In this document: one piece after another, positions 61,930 through 64,000 of the stretch
How the letters are laid out: each line of letters starts with the position of its first letter
Numbering within the stretch: the stretch's first letter is position 1
Source of the DNA: Pieris napi
Taxonomy: Eukaryota > Arthropoda > Insecta > Lepidoptera > Pieridae
Direction: 5' to 3'
NCBI RefSeq assembly: GCF_905475465.1
Contig: NC_062251.1
Location: forward strand, 11,630,047 to 11,694,046
DNA: 64,000 bases
Program-made: the position numbers and the translations under genes
The notes under the pieces: generated by a model
Told to the model about the DNA's origin: nothing
The model's database searches: none
What the model saw: only the letters and a program-made list of their open reading frames with translations

Positions 61930-62509
61930 GGTAATATTAGTGACTCGAGCATAAAATTATTAATTACGTCTCTTAATTTCGCAACTCCCGGGAATTAAAT
62001 CGTAATTGATCGATTGCCATTGGTTCCGATTCGAAATGGACCGTGTTTTTTGTTACAAAGGTTGTAATTGAACAGCTGGATAATTTAATAAATTTATGTC
62101 ATTTATTATTTTAGTACTAATGGACGATAAGGTTTCTTTTAGGTCTCACAGGAAGTTCCAATTTTTACATGAAATATATTGAATAATGCGCCCCAAAGAA
62201 AAGAACAGTTGGGCGGCCGTTATATATTATATAACTGTAATTAGAAGATGTACCTGTAGGCGTTCGATGAAGCTGCATTTTCAAATGGAGTATGATTGCA
62301 AGCCACCACCAATGCTTATTATACATAATAAAAAACAAAATCTCTTCTCCTACTTCAAAGGCTGTTGAAGAGTTTTTTTTACAAATTTAATTCAATAAAC
62401 GCTATCCGAGTTCTATTGCCAATAACGTTCTTATGAGATTTTAAAAACATTTAAATTAACTAATAACAATTGAAAAATTGTTTGCAAAAGTAATAAAATC
62501 TATACTTAC
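61930..62509. other. AT-rich DNA, no gene seen
   Basis: Only short open frames without recognisable content. Confidence 0.5.
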
Positions 62510-62640
62510 TGTAAAATACTCAGAAACACCACCGATAGGTACACTTTATAAGCGGTACGATCCCAGAACTTAAGTAACGTCTGCACGCCACGGCGGTAGA
62601 CAGTCGACTGACCCCCACTAGTGTGCTTCGGTATACTACA
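62510..62640 (-). repeat. 3' LTR of a Ty3/gypsy element, minus strand
   Basis: The minus strand reads AAGGAAGGGA (polypurine tract, 62641-62652) and then TGTAGTATACC, with a TATA-like CTTATAAAG and a likely end TTTTACA. Its distal 75 bases match 12138-12213. The exact end is uncertain because both copies share GTA beyond it. Confidence 0.7.
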
Positions 62641-62715
62641 TCCCTTCCTTATTAAAATTAATAAAAACTTATCAAATGATTCGAAAATTAACTTTAATTT
62701 TGTTTCTTTTACATT

Positions 62716-64000
62716 TTAGGATGATAAGTCATTAATCTTCATTTTCGTTACCTCGTCGTCTGCGTGGTGGTTAATGATTTGCCACTCACCATTTTCAACC
62801 TTCTTAAGGTGGACAACATTTCTGCGGTATTCTTTCCCCGTTGAATCATTTCTTACCCTAATGTCTCCACCGTTACATCTGTTACCGTGTGAGACTCTGG
62901 ACCACAATTAGGAGCCAATTTATTTTCTCTTATCACATTTTGAAGTCTAGAATTTCCCCAATTCCCAAATGACTATCCGCCGCTTTTCTTTTCCTATCAG
63001 CATATTCCTTTCCTTTTTATTTATTCTCCCTATCTCTGTCTATAAAATCTGAATATATGACTTTATGTTCCATGTCTGTAGCCATGAGAATTTTATCTCG
63101 AAACTGTCTACAAAAGAAGAGTTCAGCCGGGGTTTTTCCTGTTACTGTATGAGGGGTGCTGTTGTACATTACAAGGTTTTCTAGAAGGTCCTCTTTTCAA
63201 TCCTTTTTACCTAACTTTTTTACTTAACCTGTGGCCAATAGGGTATTGTATTGTAAATTACAATCCCGCACTCCTTACAAAACGCTTTGAAATTGTCACT
63301 TGTAAATTGATTGCCACTATCGGAAGTTAGGGTTGCAGGATAATCGAGAAAATAATTCCTTGAGATTTTTAATGGTTTCTGTGGCAGTAATGTCCCTCGT
63401 AATATTAATCTCCTTATACCTACAGTAGTAGTCTACTAGTATAAGTAGGTAATTGTTTGATAGTAATGGTCCCAAAAATTAGTATACCGCCACATCAAGA
63501 CAAGGCTCACTTGGAAGGTCTCGTCTTTTAGTTGGATGAGGTTTAGGTGATGAAACCAGCGTACAACCTTTACAGGTTTTAACACGACTTTCAGCATCCC
63601 TATCAATTTTAGGCCACCAAACCTTTGTTCTTAGACGACCTTTCATGACAACAAAGCCAGGATGTCCTTGGTGAGCATCCTCAAGAACTCGATTACGAAG
63701 TTGTTTAGGAATAATAAGTTTATTCCCTCTGAGGGCTTTATTACCTTATAACACTCATTCCACTTATCTTCAAAAACACCGGTTCTTAATGCTATTATTT
63801 CCCTGGCTGTTTCAATTTCAATAAGTGGAACAGCTATCGGTCTGCTATATTCTACAATTGCATTTATGTAGTTTTAATTGTCAAATGGAACTGGGTAGGC
63901 AGATTGACAAAGGCGTGAAATAGGGTCTGCGATGTTCTCTTTCCCTGATCAGTAGACTACTTTATACTTGTAAGCCTGCAGCCGCAGAACCCATCGTTTC
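62716..64000 (-). pseudogene. Ty3/gypsy Pol (RNase H end and integrase), degenerate, continues past the window
   Basis: From the right edge on the minus strand: RWVLRLQAYKYKVVY and GKENIADPISRLC (RNase H end), a zinc finger with HQGHPG and CKGC (about 63570-63690), and the integrase core (FLGPLLSN, TSDSGNQFTSDNFKAF near 63280-63330). The region that should hold the catalytic Glu reads IPYWPQVK and then a stop. Several further stops follow. The C-terminal domain RVRNDSTGKEYRRNVVHLKK lies at 62716-62907. No env is seen. Confidence 0.82.

Overview
The window looks like lepidopteran (moth or butterfly) genomic DNA made almost entirely of transposable elements inserted into one another. I found no confident host protein-coding gene, no tRNA or rRNA gene and no CRISPR array. 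The assignment to Lepidoptera is an inference from repeat types I recognise as typical of the order: LINE 3' ends with AAAGAGTGGCGGAAAGTTTC and (TTGAGT)n tails, the AAAGGCCGGCA...CATCAGGTGAGCC repeat, and the TTTGGCC...CCACCTGATG repeat. Several BEL/Pao families, a GIY-YIG Penelope-like element and a Helitron with a CCCGTGCGAAGCCGG terminus also fit.

Layout. 1-12137: Ty3/gypsy errantivirus-like element (gag, pol, env, 3' LTR; its 5' LTR lies outside), split inside env by a full-length LINE (5828-10731) and itself inserted in the LTR of another family (12138-12213). 12302-14882: decayed minus-strand LINE, stopped by a DNA transposon (copy A, 14883-17484). 17485-18826: AT-rich DNA with no gene seen. 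18832-25035: almost intact BEL/Pao element 1, minus strand. 25041-28256: tandem repeat, an RTE-like repeat, an 836-bp MITE and one possible terminal exon. 28257-38457: BEL/Pao element 2, minus strand, internally deleted, holding an intact Penelope-like element (30355-33855) and a 5'-truncated LINE (33998-36830).

39185-48778: LINE fragments of one family in opposite orientations, one of them split by BEL/Pao element 3 (42211-47190, plus strand, internally deleted). 48779-53165: 5'-truncated Mag-like Ty3/gypsy element on the minus strand, split by DNA transposon copy B (50327-52976), which gives both transposon ends and a CTGT target duplication. 54011-58705: decayed Helitron with two successive 3' termini, next to a broken LTR-retrotransposon gag (58706-59083). 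60225-61929: a lepidopteran repeat and a 3' LINE fragment. 62510-64000: LTR and degenerate integrase of another Ty3/gypsy element on the minus strand, whose LTR matches 12138-12213.

The elements do not work together as a pathway. The relations are of nesting order and of possible help in trans: BEL elements 2 and 3 lack most catalytic domains yet have nearly identical LTR pairs, so they were probably moved by proteins of other copies. Likely still coding: the errantivirus-like gag and pol, the ORF1 and ORF2 of the LINE at 5828-10731, the Penelope-like RT/endonuclease, and most of the BEL 1 polyprotein.
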